From the NCBI GenBank assembly GCA_026874595.1, contig CM049309.1, positions 47,224,079-47,288,078 of the forward strand: 64,000 nucleotides of DNA. The letters are read 5' to 3'. Within the stretch, counting starts at the first letter, position 1. Each line of letters opens with the position of its first letter. This stretch comes from Sipunculus nudus (Eukaryota > Annelida > Sipuncula > Golfingiida > Sipunculidae). The notes beneath the pieces are model-generated. The model was given only the letters and a program-made list of their open reading frames with translations. It did not search any database and was not told where the DNA came from. Positions 28,201 through 39,799 of the stretch are shown here, in pieces. The translations under genes and the position numbers were made by a program.

Positions 28201-28218
28201 CTGGTTCTACACGTTTAA
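19293..28218 (+). CDS. Predicted transmembrane C-type-lectin/NACHT/LRR receptor (lectin-NLR), frameshifted in the LRR exon
   Basis: Coding exons: 19293-19359, 20918-21133, 21449-21574, 22015-22260, 22453-22665, 22945-23033, 23413-23494, 23635-23849, 24008-28218. All junctions are GT-AG and phases match. Residues 1-22 are a hydrophobic signal peptide. 23-136 form one C-type-lectin fold ('WLAIQ', 'WQWTDG', 'GSICAF'). 137-289 form a second ('TWHEARAHC', 'FWIGL', 'PYLCQ'). About 292-316 is a membrane helix with stop-transfer WKRK. A cytoplasmic linker precedes a NACHT domain: Walker A GLPGTGKTT (433-441), Walker B ILIILEGLDEF (521-531), and 'FQHKSIQEFFAAYF', which is typical NLR. LRRs of about 28 residues ('LEVLDLSG') follow to the TAA. 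The frame stops at 26057-26059 and homologous LRR text continues in another frame, so there is a one-step frameshift near 26.05 kb. Inferred role: surface sensing coupled to an NLR-type switch. Lectin-NLR linkage rests on exon phase, not on a transcript. Confidence 0.8.
19434..19510. repeat. Hairpin-forming repeat in intron 1 of the lectin-NLR gene
   Basis: GGGGGTTTATTAAACCCCC at about 19442-19460 is a near-perfect palindrome, followed by 'ccccctgctcttcag'. A similar arrangement (GGGGTATAAATACCCC, then 'ccccctgcattgaag') is at about 42256-42295, suggesting one small repeat family. Confidence 0.4.
20196..20285. repeat. Inverted repeat TTAAGCCCAG/CTGGGCTTAA in intron 1
   Basis: Two 10-bp arms about 70 bp apart. 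Possibly the ends or internal stem of a small element; nothing further identified. Confidence 0.4.
22691..22800. mobile_element. Fragment of the 'CAGNRGCGGATC' DNA-element family
   Basis: CAGAAGCGGATTT followed by a G-rich then 'ggaccccctactcttttcaag' stretch resembles the ends of the elements at 37195-39013 and 46290-46468. It sits in the intron between the second lectin domain and the transmembrane exon. Only one end is recognisable. Confidence 0.4.
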
Positions 28219-28510
28219 GTTACTCAACGAACTCGATCAGATTCCAAAATTAATTCCTGTTCCTATATATAATGAACATAAAGACTTTAGAAACTTACTC
28301 CTACCATGATTGTTCCCACCAGTGTTTACATAAAATTCATTTGGCGTCATGTCTCATTAGGGTTGACTTCCTTTTTAATACCTTGGCAATGTAGATGATA
28401 CTAACGTTAGCAAAATTAAATTGTATAAACAGAAATTCATTGTAAATATTTGTACGCTTATCTGTAAAAAAAAATGCTATCACGTCAATTGAATTAGTGG
28501 GGAGGGTTTG

Positions 28511-28516
28511 AATAAA
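28511..28516 (+). promoter_or_regulatory. Candidate poly-A signal of the lectin-NLR gene
   Basis: AATAAA lies about 290 bp after the stop codon at 28216-28218 and is the first canonical signal I see downstream. Confidence 0.4.
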
Positions 28517-30470
28517 GGAATCGGCTTTTATAAGCTATCATGGTATCACACAATAGTTAGTAGAAATGAGACTTAATTTATGGCTGGCATAATTTTGTGG
28601 CTGCTTTCTGTTCATTCAGAATATACGGATGTTTAATCGTTAAATACGGATTCTGCTTTCATTCTTTCACATTAGTGATATTCAACGTTTTGATAGGTTC
28701 CATATATAAACTCTGAACCAGAGCAGGAGGATTTTATGACTGCTTTAGCTGGTTATTTTGCTCGAGGATAAGATACGTTGGAGAGGTTAAGATTTCTTTT
28801 AACGGAATTCATCATTTACATGTTGCTATGCAAAATAACAAAAATCACCAGTGCATGCAATGTACGGAGTTACGTTAGACAATAATACTTATAATAATGT
28901 TACTTTTTTATAAAGCGCAAGTATATACGATATTATTGCTATCCTCTATATATACCAGCTATAATTTCCGTTCATTTACAACTATGGGTGACTAACAATG
29001 TACTTGTAACGATACACAAAACATGTAGCTGTAATAGTTTATAGTGCTTTAAAACTCAACTGAAGTGCATTAATCCTTGTCACAGCAGTAAAGTATAAAA
29101 TTAACTGATTTTTTAAATTAATATTGGTGTAGTATATGTATTGAAGATTGGTTTTGTGACTAAAAGAGAAATATTTTATGAGGACACACAATTTAAGGTG
29201 TAGATTATATTGTCCTAAATAGTGGTATTACATAGATAGATAATGAAAAATTATTGTTTTGTGAATAAAAGGGATCATTTCATATTATGACAGACATTTG
29301 AACTATTAACTTAATCGACTAAACAATCAATGCATTTTATTTTTTGTACTTGATAAGAAGTTATTAGGCGTGTCCCTGTATTAAAGCTATGTTTATTGTT
29401 AGAGTAGTAAAAAAATCAAATAAACTAATTTTTACTTAACAATGTGTGATTTCATTCTATAGTTAGCCACTGTAACGTTTTAACCCCGTTTATTATACTC
29501 CGAATTCCTGGCAGTTATAAATTAATCCGGGCAAAGGAGAACTCAGCATGAAGGTTTGCTGTTCGCACTAAGCGTCACTTAGTCTTGTTTTATATTGAAG
29601 ACTTAGGGGTATCACAGGGGTTAATTCATGCGTGTGCAGACTCCTCGTGTTGTACCTAACTACAAAATAAGTCCTTCGCACGTAAAACAAAGCACATTCA
29701 GTACAAAAATAACATCCAGTGGTAAAGAGAAACAAGTTACACAGAGCGAAACACTGATATACTCGTGATATCAAATAAGAGGTCATTTCATTCGCTTATA
29801 AAACAAACATAGACATACATTTTATTCATATAATTTCTGACTGTACATTGAAATTTATACATGCAATCCTCCGTTACTGACAAAGAGTGATTGACTAATA
29901 TGAACTGTCTGGTTATTTTTAACTGCTGCTGAAGTTAATAAACCTGTCCTGTTCCCTTTTTGGCAAATGGCTACCGTCTACAGCATAAAGTTACCCTGGC
30001 AATACTTAACAGCGTCCAAGAAATGCATTTTTATTCATTTTCTGAATTTTTAAAAGGGAGTCAGGATAATTCGGGTTTGAGTACTCCTTTCAGTGCTGAA
30101 TTTCGCAATTCCGTTTACTCTGCCCTTAAACATATTTCTGCGATAATTTGTTTTTATATTAAGCACCAAGTACTCATCAATTTGACTTAAGTTTCGAGGG
30201 AAATACTATACCCAGATATGTCAGAACGTGAAATTTGGAGTTCCTTGTCTTAATTTTGACAAAAGCCATCACACTCGTCCGGTCAAAGGCTCCGTTGTTC
30301 AGTATTGTTTTCAAAGTCATATTGTAAAGTAACACAAATAAGCAAAAATTTAATTTCAATTTCAAATAACTTTTGTTTCGAAAGATGAAGGGTATTAATT
30401 TATTTACATAGAAAATAACTACAAATGACTACTTTTTGTTATCTGCTTTCTTATCTTAGATCATATTTAA
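28517..30470. other. Intergenic, no supported gene
   Basis: AT-rich, no recognisable coding exon or element. Confidence 0.5.
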
Positions 30471-30827
30471 ATATCAAATATTGACTAGATAATTAGAAAT
30501 ATTACTAAATATTTAAACTTACATATCTGTATAACTGGATTAGGAATACACGTTCTTATAATTTACAGTGTAATAACTGTTTATATTCGGAGCAACATTG
30601 TTCCTTAAAGGTTCAGAAAACCTCATTGTATGTGAATGTAATGATATTCTTTCTGATGCAATGTCTGACGAGAATGTGTGGTTCATATTCGCATAAAGAT
30701 TGGATTATTTTATTACATTTTATACATTTATATTTTAAGATTAGGAAAACATTTTGAAATGCAAACCCGGATTCGCTTTAATACAGGTTTATTCGCTCAA
30801 GAATCAGAGAAGTCCCGGACATATTCT

Positions 30828-32018
30828 TTAGCTGTAGACGTAGCCATCAACCCAGCTCTTGTAGAAGCTTACGCGAGTGTAGACGCCAGGGGTGCTGCTG
30901 GCACAGCCGTAGCCCCAAGACACCAAACCGACCGCGTAAAAGCGGGAGCTGACCTTAACCGCAAGGGGGCCGCCGGAATCTCCCTGCCAAATATTAAAAA
31001 CCCAAAGATAACAGCAACCAGCAAGCCATATATTTAGTGATTATTTCATAATAGAAATCATCGAGTTACATCATAGAGCATGTGATGGAACTACAAGACA
31101 CCAAGAGTTCGTAAGGTAATGTAATCGCTCATTGTGTTTTAAATGATATGTTGACAGATAAGGATAACTATCAGTTTGGCGTGGACATTTTTTAATCGAC
31201 TGCCTTATATTTACACAACGTACATACAAAGTACAGGGATATCATCATCATGACAATATTATTATTAATCATTTTGTGACCTGAACTGAAATTGAGACGA
31301 AATGTATTATTATTGTATTAAGGTATGTCATTATAATCTTCTTGCAGTAAAATATTATCTTCGTGCAGTAACCTTATTGCTGTATTTAGCGGCACCACCT
31401 AACGGTCTTTCCTTACAGCTGTCCTTAACATTCCCTCAATCAAAACCTGCGCATATCATTCTGCTGTAAATGGGACTGATCGCAGAGCGGCAGGCACGAG
31501 TCGGATATAACTAGGACGTCGGTGGATCGCATTTCATTTGTGACAGGACCACTTATAAAAACATGAAACACCAAACCTAGCTTGCAGGCTGCTACTGTTT
31601 AATATTATAAAATCTTCATGGACTGTACATCTAGTTATAATAACCAGTCTGTAGTCGGCAGTCTGCCTCCAGCCTATGCTGCGTTCGAGCATTTCCTCAC
31701 TAGAAGCTTACTGAAAAGCTTATGATAATTCTTAGTTTCAAAAATATTGTTGTACGGACGAAATTTGTTGTGATAATTTTTTAATTCAAAACTCTGAAAC
31801 AGCAAAAGGTTCGTGAATATAAGCAACATCAAATTGATGTCCATTTTCTATACCTTAAATTTACAAAGCTGACACAAGAGCACAGATAAGTATCATTACC
31901 CGAGACCTGCTCCTCGTTGAAAAAAAATATTAATCCCTAAAAAAAGGAGTGCCAGTGCCCGATTTGAATTGACCTGGACGGCGCCGCATAAGTGCCTGCT
32001 TAATCTTCGGAGGGATAA
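30828..32018 (-). pseudogene. Trypsin-like serine protease paralogue A, broken and missing exons
   Basis: This copy matches the intact gene at 53961-60315 exon by exon. The last exon (30983-30828) is intact: '[11 protein letters not shown]', 'LVSWGYGC', 'TPGVYTRV' and a stop. The preceding exon (about 31553-31410) has lost a base at the acceptor and carries a frameshift and a TGA before the specificity-pocket segment. The large Asp102 exon is absent. A remnant of the His57 exon (32018 to about 31955) ends before the His ('GAVQVNSNRALAL'). A poly-A signal (minus AATAAA at 30793-30788) is conserved. The homology extends to introns and the 3' flank (30.48 kb onward), so it arose by DNA duplication rather than retroposition. 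It cannot make an active protease. Confidence 0.85.
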
Positions 32019-32276
32019 CTAAAATAATCCATTCACTTAATCCATGGAAAAAGGAGCGGCGAAACCTTAATACCTTTTGGTGGCTTTGACAATTTCACAC
32101 TGTAAGATACTGAAGTTAAGAATGACGCTACAGGTTAATTATAATGTTGGGAAATGTTGTTACTGTAAGGAAACCATTTGGTTCTTTATTTCTTCTTACA
32201 GCTCACATGTTATGCCGTCATACATGATACCTTCCTTCATAATTTTGTACCAAATATATGATAGCTTACATATATG

Positions 32277-32343
<67 letters not shown>

Positions 32344-32629
32344 GTGCCTATGCACAAACAGAACACACTTAATGATTACTTAGAGCTGAAAATAACCAAG
32401 ATGACTGCCCACAGAGATACTATTGAACTATCATAATGAACATTCTTTTATTTCTCTAATGATACGCAAAATAACTATACACAAGCTGAAAACACCTTTA
32501 CAACTAATAGCTGAAAATAAACTTATTTACTCAATTTAATAAAACAGCAATTTAAATTAATAAAATAATTCTCATTAAAATAATATTCAATGCAGCTTGT
32601 CAGACGATATATCATAAACTTTATTTATT
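32018..32629. other. Spacer with TA-rich microsatellite
   Basis: Contains (TA)n interrupted by TG at about 32269-32338. No gene seen. The first two exons expected for paralogue A are not recognisable here. Confidence 0.5.
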
Positions 32630-32790
32630 TTTTACATGAATTGTTCAAATAGCTATTAAAGATTATGCGAGGCAATTTCAATTACTTGGATTGTGTTGGT
32701 CAGTTGTCTGTTGAGTTGGAGGAAATTGGAGAACCCTGAGAAAACCAATGACCTCGGACGGGCCACTACAACCGACTCTCATCATTCTTA
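32630..32790. repeat. Interspersed repeat, copy 2 ('GAGAAAACCAA...GGGCCACTACA' family)
   Basis: Shares 'tgagaaaaccaatgacct', 'GGGCCACTACA' and 'tctcat' with the copy at about 2281-2430. Located in the spacer upstream of trypsin paralogue A. Confidence 0.5.
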
Positions 32791-32936
32791 TTAATTGGTA
32801 AAGAGACACTTGAATATTCAATGTTGGTCACATTAACCAGAAGTCTATCAATACTGTTTCAATCTAATATTATTTACACCTTGTCTTTTTCGCTCCAGTA
32901 TGTCGATCATTTTTACTTGATCTTCAATTCCGTGTA

Positions 32937-34481
32937 CCGTATTTCCTTGAACAGACGCCCGGGCGTTTATTTTTTTCAGACACTGCTTTGACCCGGCGTC
33001 TAAACAAGGCCAGCTTCTATTTAAGGCCGGCGTTTATTAAAAAAATACGTCGTCAGGCTCGTCAGACAAACTAAAAATAGAACACGTCGAAACAATGAAC
33101 CCGCCGGTCACTAATCACTGACACATGTGAAAACATCGCCGGTACACGGATTGTGTTTACGAAATTTCCTTAGATGCCATAGGTATATGGGACACGCGCA
33201 ATCTCCACAATCACGCACCATAATTGGAATTAACGCAGAATCACAGCGAGAGATTGCAGTTGTACACAAAAATCTGTCCGCGCGGGCCCCTCGAATCCAG
33301 GTATCCAGGTGTTTTATGTGGCTGTTCCATTTATTTTACACCGCGTGAACTTGGTAACATTTTTACGCTCTGAATACGGGGTGGCTCTTCCATTTACTGT
33401 TCTCAACGTACAACTGGTAGCATATGTTCCATCGAAATACGGGGTTTGGTACTTATCAGCTTATAACGGCACAGCATAATTCATTTTCATGACACTTTCC
33501 TCTCGTTAAATATTTAACTGATTCAGCTCGACACAGCGTAATCAAGCGTTTCTGGCCTTGTATATACTAAACACGGGGTGGCAATTCCATTAACTGTTCA
33601 CCGCGTATAACTTGTAATATTGATTCCATCAAAATACAGGGGGTTGGTTCTTTATAACGGCAAAGCGTAGGTCAATTTCATGACACTTTTCTCCCGTTAT
33701 TTATCTGATACAGCTTGACACAGCGTATTCAAGCGTTTCCGACCTGGTATATACTGGTATGTGACATTTACTGCCGGGAATATTACTGAATATATAGTTG
33801 TGGACAAGAGTACATACTATTTTTAACTTTAAAAATTTTCTCAGAAACGTGGCTATGGTAACAGTGGGGACCCATTTAAAAGCGCTAAAAATTAAATCAA
33901 GGAGCGTAATTTGGCTTGACAGTAGCTACAAATTGTACCGCTCGACACCATCATTTGGTGCCTGCATGCTACAGAAGAAATGTGTGCCAAAACGTATTTG
34001 AACAGTTCTGTTCAACCATCCGTGAGGTATAGACTTTCACCGTACCAAGTTTTATTGCCTGTTTCAAGCGGTACTATTTACTATTGCTTGATAGCAGTGA
34101 TAGTATTAGCCCTCTCACTGCTGACGTATTTGTGTATCGCTTATTGAACGAATCGGGAATATATGGTGTCCCTCATGGAAACAAGCATTCACGTAAGATA
34201 AAAGAATGATTTATAGAGTAAGAGGAATTGAACATATCAATACAACACAAACCGAAATTCATACAACAATCTATCGTCATTTTGACCGGTAAATACACCA
34301 ATTATAATGAAGGGAAAAGACATCTTGTGGCAAACATAGAAACTACTCTGACACAAGGCATGTGAACAAGACCGGCGTCTATTTAAGGCCGGCGTTTATT
34401 TTTCTGGGACATTGTTTTGCCCCGGCGACTAAATAAGGCAGGCGACTATTAAAGGTCCGGCGTCTGTTCAAGGAAATACGG
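32937..34481. mobile_element. Non-autonomous DNA transposon with 23-bp terminal inverted repeats and TA target duplication
   Basis: Both ends read CCGTATTTCCTTGAACAGAC (plus GCC) inward and continue as imperfect inverted repeats rich in 'ccggcgtctatttaaggcc'. TA flanks both sides (32935-32936 and 34482-34483). The paralogous locus at about 61.37 kb reads straight across with a single TA ('ccgtgTAcctgtg'), so it is an empty site. There is no transposase reading frame. Internal tandem repeats are present (separate entry). The TA duplication and ends are consistent with a Tc1/mariner-like or other TA-inserting superfamily; the class is not settled. Confidence 0.9.
33318..33775. repeat. Tandem repeat of about 200 bp inside the 32.94-34.48 kb transposon
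   Basis: Two main units begin 'acggggtggc.cttccatt.actgttc' at about 33377 and 33575. Each runs through 'tcatgacacttt.ctc.cgtta' and 'cacagcgta.tcaagcgttt'. A partial unit lies at about 33318. Confidence 0.75.
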
Positions 34482-34720
34482 TACCTATGATATCTGACAC
34501 CATTACATGTAGACATATATTTATGTTGAGGACAGCGTTCCCTTTTAACATCTTTAATATCCTATATACCTTCCATAACTTTAGATTAGTGTTACACACA
34601 ATTACACACGGGCATGTTTCAAATCGGCGTCTGTCTGACCTTTTGTAGTTCACTGGGACTTTCTGAGCAAAGCCAACCTGGTTTAAACATTGGCACCAAG
34701 ACATCTTTTCGCTGAAATCG

Positions 34721-36340
34721 GTTCTGTCCGTGTTCCTCTCTAATCATCTAGCCATGTCCTGTTTAAAGGGACCTAATCATGTATGCATACATAGCATTTT
34801 GAATTAACAGTCTTTGAAATAAAGTGGTACCTGCAAAAAATACTCCCCTGAAACCGTTGACTGAACCATGCATATACGAGTGTAAAAAATTGTGGACCGG
34901 GCGCAATCACAGGCCTCAACATAAATATAGGATGAACGCCGCCTTTATTTTCAGGCTTACAACCGGTGTTTCACAACCATACAGACTCATGTTTGGACTA
35001 AGTCCATACATGAACCTTGGTGTTATCTAAAATATCTCTACAGCCCGTGTCGTTCCACGTGCATCGGGCCAAAACACCTGTCAATCAGGAGATGCCCTGG
35101 CTGATTGTCCCCCCCCTCCCCCCCCCCCAGCCCCTTAAAAAATAGTCCCTTTGCTGAAACATCACGTGTTGCGGTGGTTCAGGGACCCGATGCACGGGGC
35201 CACACATTTCAGCTGAGGCCCCTGGGCCATTATACGGGACCGTAATGTCCGTCCAGGAAAGATATATAAGAGACCTGAAGGTAGGCCTATATATGTATGG
35301 ACTGCTTTTCTTCGGGGAACTGTCGCGTAAAACCGGACCTCCGGTCACGTGGCCTTGTTAAGGTAAACAGACATACGTGGGTCGTGTTTAATCAGACGCA
35401 GCACAATTACAAGCTGAAGGGGAGGTATTTAGAACAAGTCCTGTGATGACTTTGCTGGAAAGCTCTTGTATTAGCTCTTTTATTAAGGGTGGCATAAACA
35501 CGAATCCAAAATAGCTACTCGACTAATGGAACGTTTTTCTTCAGTCTGTTATGTAACCTGAACCATATACTCTTCAATTCAGTCAAAAACGAATCCTCTA
35601 CACGGGATCGATGTATGAGACAAAATATTAATGTCCTTGGATCCACAGAGTTTAAAATAGGCTTGAACGACATTAAAAATCTGAAAAAAATCGCACTTTT
35701 TGACCCATGTGACCTTTACAAATATAGGTCAGGTCACTGAGACTGGGTCAAATTAATTGCACCATTAAAGGGTACACCTTGTGTAAAAATAAATGAAATC
35801 GGATAAAAAAAATGGCGGAATAATAATACGAAGATGAACTAGACTTCTGGAACTGTCATGGGACAGCCACGGATCTCCACCTATCAACTCCCCCCCCCCT
35901 CCGCACCTCTCCCCTCCCTACCTCCTCTTAGCGAATCTTCCAGTGATCTTTGATCAAGCTCTTAAAGTTTTGGAAGATCTATAATTCATTTTATCAAATG
36001 ACGTATGGCCGTTCTTTGTTTTGTTTTCAGAGATGAGCTGAAAATGCTCACGTCATATTTTCCTAATTTGCATATTATTCCAAAACTATTAAAGAAATCG
36101 TCACCAAACTTGCCACTGCACTCCCTCGTTGTAGAAGGGCACATGAATGTCAGGTTATCCAAGTCATACGGGTTATCCAACAATGCAGCCTAACTGAAAA
36201 GTGCTGAGTCATGTATATCATGTGGTTTCCCATAGGTGATTTCCAAGCGGTACCCACAGAAATGTTGTGAACCAGATAATATATAGGAATTTTCATCTAT
36301 ATGTAAGTTAAGAAGAAAATTGACATTGAAATGCGAAAAA
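34721..36340. other. Intergenic with inverted repeats and dispersed repeats
   Basis: GTGCATCGGG (35059-35068) and CCCGATGCAC (35186-35195) form an inverted pair around a C-rich segment. 35690-35850 is a copy of a 'gaccc.tgtgacctt...ggtcactgaaac' repeat that recurs at 36345-36460. No supported gene. Confidence 0.5.
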
Positions 36341-36344
36341 AAAA

Positions 36345-36460
36345 CCCCGCCGTGTCCTTATTAAAAAGGGCAGGGTCACTGAAACTTAAACAAATTAATA
36401 GGACTGTGGAAGGGTAAATCCTGTGTAAATATGTATGAAGTCGGACGAATAAAATTACCT
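36345..36460. repeat. Second copy of the 35.7-kb dispersed repeat
   Basis: 'ggtcactgaaactt', 'caaattaat', 'gggtaaatcctgtgtaaat' and 'gtcggacgaataaaa' parallel 35737-35810 with substitutions. Confidence 0.6.
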
Positions 36461-36559
36461 GTACCCGCCGAAATCAGAGTGGGACAGGTGAAATGAGGCA
36501 TGGATTGAGTGGCAAGGGGAAATAGATGAGGTGTGTTGCATATTAGCATGGATGTCTGC

Positions 36560-38871
36560 AGCCGAAATGTGTATGTAGGTTGCGCCACCTACCACAAATC
36601 CAGAAAGCTGTCCAAGTTGTATACATATGCAACATTCAAGGCAGATAAGTCAAACAATTACTTGTATATGAGTGATTTTATCCCATAGCAGACAAACAGG
36701 AGGACGCTGTGCAAAAATGCTGGCAGGTGGCGCCACCAATTTTGTGTATGATTAAGAGCTGTGTATGATGTGAAATCTATACACATGCAAAATTTCAGAG
36801 GGATATGTCAAACAAGTCCTGAGCTATAAGCGTGAATGTCTGCAGCGTTACATAAATATAGGTGGCGCCACCTGCCACAAAATCGAGAAAGCTATCCACG
36901 ATGTATAAACATGCAAAAATTTATGCAGATAAGTCAAACCAGTGCTGAGATATAAGTGATTTTATCCCATGGCAGACAAACAGACGGACGCTGTGCAAAA
37001 ATGGTTGCAGATGCCGCCTCCAGTTTTGCATATGATAAAGAGCTATGTGAGATCTAGACACTTGCAAAATTTTGTTTGCAGCGTAAACATAAATGTTGGT
37101 GGTGCCATCTACGAGGAAATCAAGAAAACGCCTCCAGTTTTGCATTTTTTGAAGAGCTATGTGAGATCTATAAACATGCTATATTTTGGCCCGACAGTGG
37201 CGGATCCAGAGGGGGAGTTTTTGGGGCTGAAGCCCCCCCTCCCCCCCTCGTAAACCACTGTTATAGGGCTTTTTATCAGAGAAATATGTATATTTATGCG
37301 TTATGTCCTTATGTTATTTGCATTATTTTATTTATAATTGCCATATAGCATTAAACAAACGGCCATTCAACAACAACAACAAAACTGGGGACAAAATGGA
37401 ACTAAAAGCGTGTGTCTGTGCAATGCCCATATCTATTTATATTTTAGAAGAATAAATTGGAATACCCACAATTGATGCTGACATTAACATTTCTATCCAA
37501 ATTAATTCTACGCCGTTCATGTAGAATGTTGCAGCTTCTTAAGGCTTCGACACCTTGAACGACATTTTTTCAAGTGGCCTTGTTTTGGGAAATACATGCC
37601 CTCTTGATCGGTTTGAACTGAATGATATTGTATTATCGTTCAGTTAAAACACAATAAACAGTGTATGTATATGCGTGTTTTTTTATGATTGCAGAATTAA
37701 GCTCTGAAAACGTGCTGGCTCGTCATTAATAACATGTAAATGATTAATGACTACGATTGGGCTGTATATATATCCGTTTGAATTTTCGTAGTCGAACACT
37801 TTGTTGGACGTATATGGTGAAATGAACAACTTTTCAAAATGTGACAGGAAAATTAAATATTATACCCACAGCATTAATTTATGAATATTTCTTATCGATC
37901 AGCAATGCAGTTATCGATGCATCGTGCATAAATATATACTGGATAACAAATGCTGTATAATACATCAAGACGCACACGCAGGGATCATACTTACCGTAAG
38001 CTGATAAGCTCTTTAATATAGTAGCCGCACACAGGGAAGAGTAATTCAAGCTACTGGTTATTCGAAATAATCTCGAATGAGTAAAATTAACTTGAAATTC
38101 AGCTGTAGTATATGATTAATTATAATGGGGAATCGGTTTGCCTCACATTAATATTTACATAATTCAATGTTGCTTATTACTTTTGAATGTTAACGTTTGC
38201 ATTTATTTTATGAATGGGTAAACTTGGTTTTGATAAAATAGAGGAATGCTTATAGATGCGTCCTTGCGTGCATGTGCTCGGTTCTAATTTTTCATTCCTT
38301 TGATATGAACACAAATGATAATTGAAAGGGCATATAAAGGCTATATGGGGTTGGGTATATAACTGCTCCCCCCCCCCAACTCAAGTTCTCAAAATATGCG
38401 AAAACTATGAAGTTATGTGCAAATTTGCAAAAAAAAGTCTTTTCGTACATAAGGATCACGATGAGTTTTTTTTTTTTCGTTCATGTGTATGCAGTGGTAT
38501 TTGTGTAATTTTACCCAACTAAACAGCAGCTGTCATAAGTTATATACATGCATGCGTGTTTTTACAGATTAATATATTCCATCAAGCCTGCATTTATAAC
38601 AGGTTATTTATGAGGTTATCTTAATCAAGAAAATGTTGCTTCTTTATTATATATTGAGCCAAATTATTTAGCTGTTATGCTTTTTGTAATTTATTTAGTA
38701 TTTCCTGCCTGTCAAGCATTGTACAGGAGTATACAACGGATAAGCGAGTTTGCAATTACTTCCGAAATATATTTTCAAATAAAATAACCAATAATCATAA
38801 TATGAACATTTTTACTTTTGAGTCTATATTTACGTTTCGTCCAAACATTGCCCATGTTTTTACACTTCTTA

Positions 38872-38936
<65 letters not shown>

Positions 38937-39270
38937 TTGCACTTTATCTGTATCAAATTAAAACCAGTTTCTGATTCTAGCCCCCCTGTCGAAAAATCCT
39001 GGATCCGCCCCTGCCCAATCGGACAAAAGGTTCCCGGGATATGAGCTTGGATGTCTGCAGCGTAAAAGCTTTGCAAAAATGGTTTCAGGTGGCGCCACCA
39101 TTTTTAGTGTATGTTATAAAGCTATCCAAGGGCTACATTTGTGCAAAATCTTTAGCCTGATCGGTCAAACTGTTCCCGAGATATGTGGGTTTATGTGTGG
39201 AAACAGACGCACAAATAATCGCTGGGCAGAGAGGGAAGGTCAGAGGTCTACCAAAAATTAGGGCGTAGCA
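36560..39270. repeat. Degenerate tandem array with palindromic GGTGGCGCCACC, interrupted by a transposon
   Basis: Units of roughly 100-150 bp contain 'ggtggcgccacc', 'aagagctatg', 'catgcaaaattt', 'gataagtcaaac' and 'gagatataagtg'. They occur at about 36560-37194 and resume at 39014-39270. The element at 37195-39013 lies between. The palindrome GGTGGCGCCACC is intact at three sites. Confidence 0.7.
37195..39013. mobile_element. hAT-like non-autonomous element with CAGKGGCGGATCCAG ends
   Basis: The left end CAGTGGCGGATCCAG (37195-37209) and the right end CTGGATCCGCCCCTG (38999-39013) are inverted repeats differing at one position. The insertion interrupts the tandem array; 'ccga' precedes it and 'cccaatcgga' follows, giving a possible short target duplication. 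CAG-type ends are common in hAT elements, but an 8-bp duplication is not evident. No transposase frame was recognised. The interior holds a TA microsatellite at about 38877-38930. Confidence 0.65.
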
Positions 39271-39339
39271 GTTCACATGTGACCCGATCATAATTCCAAA
39301 TTTAAAAATAAATTCTGCCAAGTGGTTACGGAGGAGTTC

Positions 39340-39790
39340 TCCGGAAACCTATGCGGCGACCCCGTGACCTCAAAATCAATAGAAATCTCCGTCCATGGGT
39401 CGCGAGCCATATTTTCAAGATGAAAGGTTTCGATCCAACGGTATGGATTTAATTGGTGCACAATCTTTTTCAAGAAGTGGGCTCTGTGGCTGTTACCTTT
39501 GGCCCCGTGATCTCAAAATCGATAAGGTTCTTTGTCCAAAGTGGCCGGGCCATATTTGGAAAATGAAAGGTTTGGTCAAACGGTTTGGCTTCAAATGAGT
39601 CTACAAGTTGTTTTTTTTTTCAAGAAATAGGCCTTATTGCCGTGACCTTTGACCCCGTAACCTCAAAATCAAAAGGATTCTTCATCCATAGGTGGGTGAG
39701 CCGTATTTGCAAGATAAAAGGTTTTGGTCAAACGGTTTGGCTTGAAAACGATCCACAAGCCAATTCCGGACAGACAGACGCAAGGACGGA
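39340..39790. repeat. Three tandem units of about 147 bp ('ccccgtgacctcaaaatc')
   Basis: Units start near 39358, 39503 and 39651. Each continues with 'ccatattt.caagatgaaaggttt' and '.caaacggtttggctt'. The wording is close to repeats widespread in molluscan genomes. Short reading frames across it are repeat artefacts. Confidence 0.85.
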
Positions 39791-39799
39791 GGCGTTACT

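Larger units (their letters stand above)
32820..34720. repeat. Duplicated upstream flank of the trypsin gene, split by a transposon
   Basis: Sequence at 32820-32936 ('gaatattcaatgttgg', 'cgctccag', 'attccgtgta') and at 34484-34720 ('cacacgggcatgt', 'ctgggactttctgagcaaag') matches 61258-61765 upstream of the intact trypsin gene in the same order. The intervening 1545 bp is an inserted element. This shows that the duplication giving rise to paralogue A included upstream DNA. Confidence 0.8.

Noticed and set aside
30678-31037. 119-codon plus-strand frame
   Set aside because: It is the antisense of the last exon of trypsin pseudogene A, which has family motifs on the minus strand.
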